Positions 61,146-64,000 of a stretch of 64,000 bases of DNA are shown here, one piece after another; positions within the stretch are counted from its first letter, which is position 1; every line of letters begins with the position of its first letter. The stretch covers positions 1,984,001 to 2,048,000 of the forward strand of contig NZ_AFEJ02000001.1 in NCBI RefSeq assembly GCF_000238775.2. Reading direction: 5' to 3'. The stretch is from Acaryochloris sp. CCMEE 5410 (lineage in GTDB: Bacteria; Cyanobacteriota; Cyanobacteriia; Thermosynechococcales; Thermosynechococcaceae). A model generated the notes under the pieces. That model saw only the letters and a program-made list of their open reading frames with translations, was not told the DNA's origin and did not search any database. Position numbers and translations under genes: made by a program.

Positions 61146-64000
61146 ATGGCTGGCAATCACAACTCAAATCCCCTGTCCCAAAACCTTTTAGGTACTTCTT
61201 CTCAAGTTGATAGTAATGCAGGGGTAATCGGGCTTTCAGGTACAGGGACGCCTTCTACACCACAGTCCATCTCCACTTCCATCTCCCAACCTCAAACCCT
61301 GATGGCTAGTTCCGCTGCGTCTCCTAATGCGACAGCAACTGCCACTATGCCTCAAATGGCTATGGCCTCAGTGAATCATGGTTCCCAGCATTCAGGAATG
61401 ACTATGGCCTCAGGATCTGGCCATGGTGCTCATCCCCATGATCCAGCTAAGCAGATGACTCATAGCGCTTTACTGGATTTGGTCCCGCATTCACAAGCCA
61501 CCCATATTGCTGTCAAAAATGGATCTTGGTTTGATCCCACTACCTGGCAAGGTGGGAAAATTCCAACCGATGATGCCCATGTTTTGATTAAAGAAGGCAT
61601 CTTAGTTACCTACGACAGTGTGAGTGATACTCGCTTAGAGACCTTACGGGTCGATGGTTCCTTGCAATTTGCCCATAACGTAGATACCAAGCTATTGGTG
61701 GATACCTTTGTGGTCGCACCCTCGGGTGAGCTGATGATTGGCTCAGAAAGCAATCCCGTTCAAGCCGGTGTTAAGACTCAAATTATCTTTACTGCAGATG
61801 GCGCTATTGATCAGTCATGGGATTCAACCTTACTCAGTCGAGGACTGATCAGCCATGGCAAAGCGAGGATCTATGGTGCTGAGAAGACCGACTTCCTGGC
61901 ACTGCAGGGAGAAGCGAGTGCAGGCGATAATGTTCTGGTGCTCAAGAGTGTGCCGAAAGGCTGGCAGATTGGCGATCAGATTGTATTAGGGGGCACCAAT
62001 TATCGTTACGGTCAATCGGATGCGGATAATTCTCGATTTCAGGATGAAGAGTTAACCATCACTCGTATCGATGGGAATCGAGTGTATTTCACCAATAACG
62101 ACATCACGGTTGGCGACAATACTGTACTTCGGTTTGACCATCAGTTTCCTGATATTGCCGAACAGGGACAGCTCAAACTGTATGTGGCCAATACGACCCG
62201 GAACGTTACGTTCGAGACTGAGAATGCGGCTACCGTGCCTACTCAGCAGCGGGCTCACGTTATGTTTATGCATAATCCTGATGTTGTGGTAACCAATGCA
62301 GGTTTCTACAACTTAGGGCGTTCAGATAAAAGCAAAGTGGTTGATGATCCTGGGACTAACGTAGATGGTTCATCAGGTGGGGGAGGCAATCGTCGTGGAC
62401 GATATGGCCTACATTTTCATCGCACAGGTGCAGATGATATCACTGGTATTCCGGCTATAGCTCGTGGCAATGCTGTCGTCGGGACTCCTGGCTGGGGAAT
62501 TGTCCACCATGATAGTCATGCTGTACTGGAAGACAATGTAGTATTTGATGTCGTGGGTGCCGGTATAGTCGCCGAATCGGGTAATGAAATCGGAGCCTGG
62601 CGTAATAACCTCACCATTAAAACCACTGGAGCAGACTGGCGAACCCTGGGTCAAACCGTAAAAACGCGGGAGCGATTATTTGACTTTGGATTCAGAGGTG
62701 AAGGCTTTTGGGTGCAAGGTGCAGCTCAAGTGGCCATGACCGACAATATTGCGATTAGTGCCAATGATGCAGGGATTTCTATCTTTGGCGATACGTTGCG
62801 ACCTGACCAGGATTTTCGAGATAAAGATACGATCGCAGTGGCTTTATTGCCGCCAGCGATTCGAGCGTTGGTTGCTCCATCAGGGCAAACTGAAGTTGAT
62901 GTCACAGATATTCCTCTGCGGCAGCTGACCGGTTTCCAAAGCTACAATACCCGAGATGGCATTAACCTATGGGCCCATAAGACTAATTTTGATGGACAGC
63001 TTTCGTTAGATAGTCCTTCCCCGCGAACGGCTCATAATTTACGCTCCACCATTGATGACTTTAAAGTGTGGGGAGTTCGGGACACGGGGGTGAAAGTTCA
63101 GTACAGCTCCTACACGGATATTAAAAATGGCTTGATCATCGGTAATCCTGATCAACCCCGTGGTAGAGGGATTTTTGAGAACCATGCCTCGTTTAATATC
63201 AACTTTAATCAGCTGCGAGTCAAAGGGTTTAATGAGGGGTTCAAAATTGAATTTCCCAATCACCACCAAGACTTTATTGCGTCTTCCCTCAACAATAGCT
63301 ATTTCAGTCAGAATAAATACAACATCTCAGCTATAGGTGGAGCACCCCTAGGTAATGGTACTCGCCCAGATGATTTTCCCAAAAATTTAAAAATCAACAA
63401 CACTCGTTTTATTGGTGCAGGTAATAATGCTTTGCCTGTGGCTTTATTCAATAGCAAGACCATCGGTGGTTTAGCATTGGCGTTTGATGCTGGTCCATCC
63501 TACGATACTGATCCCCTCAAGCCAGACGGTCAAGGGTTAACTAGGGACTTGGCGAGTAATGCAATTGCAGCCTACGGTTGGGATTTCAATAATGATGGCA
63601 AAATCGATAAATTTGGGCGGCAAGTCAGCCATCAGTTTGGTCAAGCCGGTACTCAAGCCGTTACCCTGACGGTGTGGGATAACCAGGGGGCCACTCATAC
63701 CCTTACGAAAACATTCAATGTTCAGAGGGCAAACTACCTCAACCCTTTTCAGAACAATGATTTTCGCTCAGGAACTGCATTTGGTGCTGCCTATCGAGGG
63801 AATAGTGCAGGTGCTGATTTAGGCTGGTTAGCCACTCCTGGCGTTCGACGAAATGCCTCAATCGGGAACGGTGCAGCGGTGCTATCGTCTCCCAATCACT
63901 ACGGAACAGGCCTCGCTCAAGTCATGTATGACCAACGCATCCGCCGGGGGATACAAACGCTGGGGCTTAAGCTCAAAAATACTGAAGGAGGCGGGAAACT
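61146..64000 (+). CDS. Large G8-domain/beta-helix/PKD extracellular-type protein (runs off the window)
   Basis: 951 codons are open from ATG 61146 to the window edge. After a low-complexity N-terminus rich in Ser, Thr, Met and His (residues about 1-115, with MAMASVNHGSQHSG and HGAHPHD), a G8 domain begins near 124 (NGSWFDPTTWQGGKIPTDDAHVLIKEGILVTYDS). A right-handed beta-helix follows (about 330-750, many N-N-x-F/V rungs, HFHRTGADD and ISANDAGISIFGD). A PKD-like domain lies at about 790-860 (AYGWDFNNDGKIDKFG, VTLTVWDNQGATHTLTKTF). G8 proteins act on extracellular polysaccharides such as hyaluronan in animals. There is no Sec signal, so type I secretion with a C-terminal signal beyond 64000 is possible. 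Confidence 0.85.
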   Translation, partial: MAGNHNSNPLSQNLLGTSSQVDSNAGVIGLSGTGTPSTPQSISTSISQPQTLMASSAASPNATATATMPQMAMASVNHGSQHSGMTMASGSGHGAHPHDPAKQMTHSALLDLVPHSQATHIAVKNGSWFDPTTWQGGKIPTDDAHVLIKEGILVTYDSVSDTRLETLRVDGSLQFAHNVDTKLLVDTFVVAPSGELMIGSESNPVQAGVKTQIIFTADGAIDQSWDSTLLSRGLISHGKARIYGAEKTDFLALQGEASAGDNVLVLKSVPKGWQIGDQIVLGGTNYRYGQSDADNSRFQDEELTITRIDGNRVYFTNNDITVGDNTVLRFDHQFPDIAEQGQLKLYVANTTRNVTFETENAATVPTQQRAHVMFMHNPDVVVTNAGFYNLGRSDKSKVVDDPGTNVDGSSGGGGNRRGRYGLHFHRTGADDITGIPAIARGNAVVGTPGWGIVHHDSHAVLEDNVVFDVVGAGIVAESGNEIGAWRNNLTIKTTGADWRTLGQTVKTRERLFDFGFRGEGFWVQGAAQVAMTDNIAISANDAGISIFGDTLRPDQDFRDKDTIAVALLPPAIRALVAPSGQTEVDVTDIPLRQLTGFQSYNTRDGINLWAHKTNFDGQLSLDSPSPRTAHNLRSTIDDFKVWGVRDTGVKVQYSSYTDIKNGLIIGNPDQPRGRGIFENHASFNINFNQLRVKGFNEGFKIEFPNHHQDFIASSLNNSYFSQNKYNISAIGGAPLGNGTRPDDFPKNLKINNTRFIGAGNNALPVALFNSKTIGGLALAFDAGPSYDTDPLKPDGQGLTRDLASNAIAAYGWDFNNDGKIDKFGRQVSHQFGQAGTQAVTLTVWDNQGATHTLTKTFNVQRANYLNPFQNNDFRSGTAFGAAYRGNSAGADLGWLATPGVRRNASIGNGAAVLSSPNHYGTGLAQVMYDQRIRRGIQTLGLKLKNTEGGGK

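Overview
The window is chromosomal DNA from a cyanobacterium. The evidence is the cytochrome b6f genes petC and petA next to tatC, the proton-extrusion gene pxcA, a gene set matching the slr0144-slr0151 photosystem II assembly operon of Synechocystis, many WD40, FHA and pentapeptide proteins, and repeated copies of the HIP1 octamer GCGATCGC (for example near 7079, 16295, 26760, 32749, 45605 and 57437). HIP1 was not seen in the first 7 kb. The style is that of a large-genome unicellular cyanobacterium such as Acaryochloris, but nothing here fixes the genus. No tRNA, rRNA or CRISPR array was found.

Layout. 1-4.1 kb is an AT-rich accessory block: a VapBC-type toxin-antitoxin pair and a ParB-like gene followed by a D12-class adenine DNA methyltransferase. 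An IS1-like element with 17/20 matching terminal repeats and an 8-bp target duplication has split the ParB-like gene. 4.1-7.3 kb carries a D-ribulokinase-like FGGY kinase, a methyltransferase and a 2-oxoglutarate dioxygenase. 7.3-12 kb holds three FHA-domain proteins in divergent units: an FHA-PrsW intramembrane protease, an FHA-zinc ribbon protein and an FHA-FAD oxidoreductase, plus a small membrane protein. 12.1-20.6 kb is accessory: a decayed IS5-like transposase, a remnant aspartic protease, an HXXEE protein, a lumenal pentapeptide protein, HicAB, a 1140-aa AAA/WD40 protein, a SUKH-HEAT protein and a decayed zinc-type oxidoreductase. 21-31 kb holds pxcA, a P-loop recombination-type protein, an NlpC/P60-like exported protein, a tail-anchored GNAT, and a three-gene sugar/glycan set (DegT aminotransferase, glycosyltransferase, SDR epimerase).

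31.4-35.8 kb is a seven-gene minus-strand operon (V4R, small protein, phycobiliprotein-like, V4R, 2Fe-2S ferredoxin, phycobiliprotein-like, membrane/TPR) that corresponds to the PSII assembly operon. 36.4-39.8 kb is ilvA coupled to lrgA and lrgB. 40-45.3 kb has ctp protease, thyX, a secreted trypsin-like protease and small membrane proteins. 45.4-48.4 kb is tatC, DUF3067, petC and petA: a translocase beside its likely Rieske substrate. 48.7-50 kb encodes a pentameric ligand-gated channel-like protein. It converges on an ABC exporter across a 44-bp perfect palindrome. 52-60 kb carries two possible very small genes, msrB, alaS, a TIMP-like protein, a MATE transporter, a DoxX-like protein and a TfoX-N protein. 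The window ends inside a large G8/beta-helix/PKD extracellular-type protein.

The observations most worth pursuing are the channel-like protein, the bilin-site-like Cys-Arg-Arg-Asp in the PSII-assembly operon, the FHA cluster with its intramembrane protease and flavoenzyme, the IS-broken ParB/methyltransferase pair, and the multi-frame oxidoreductase pseudogene.
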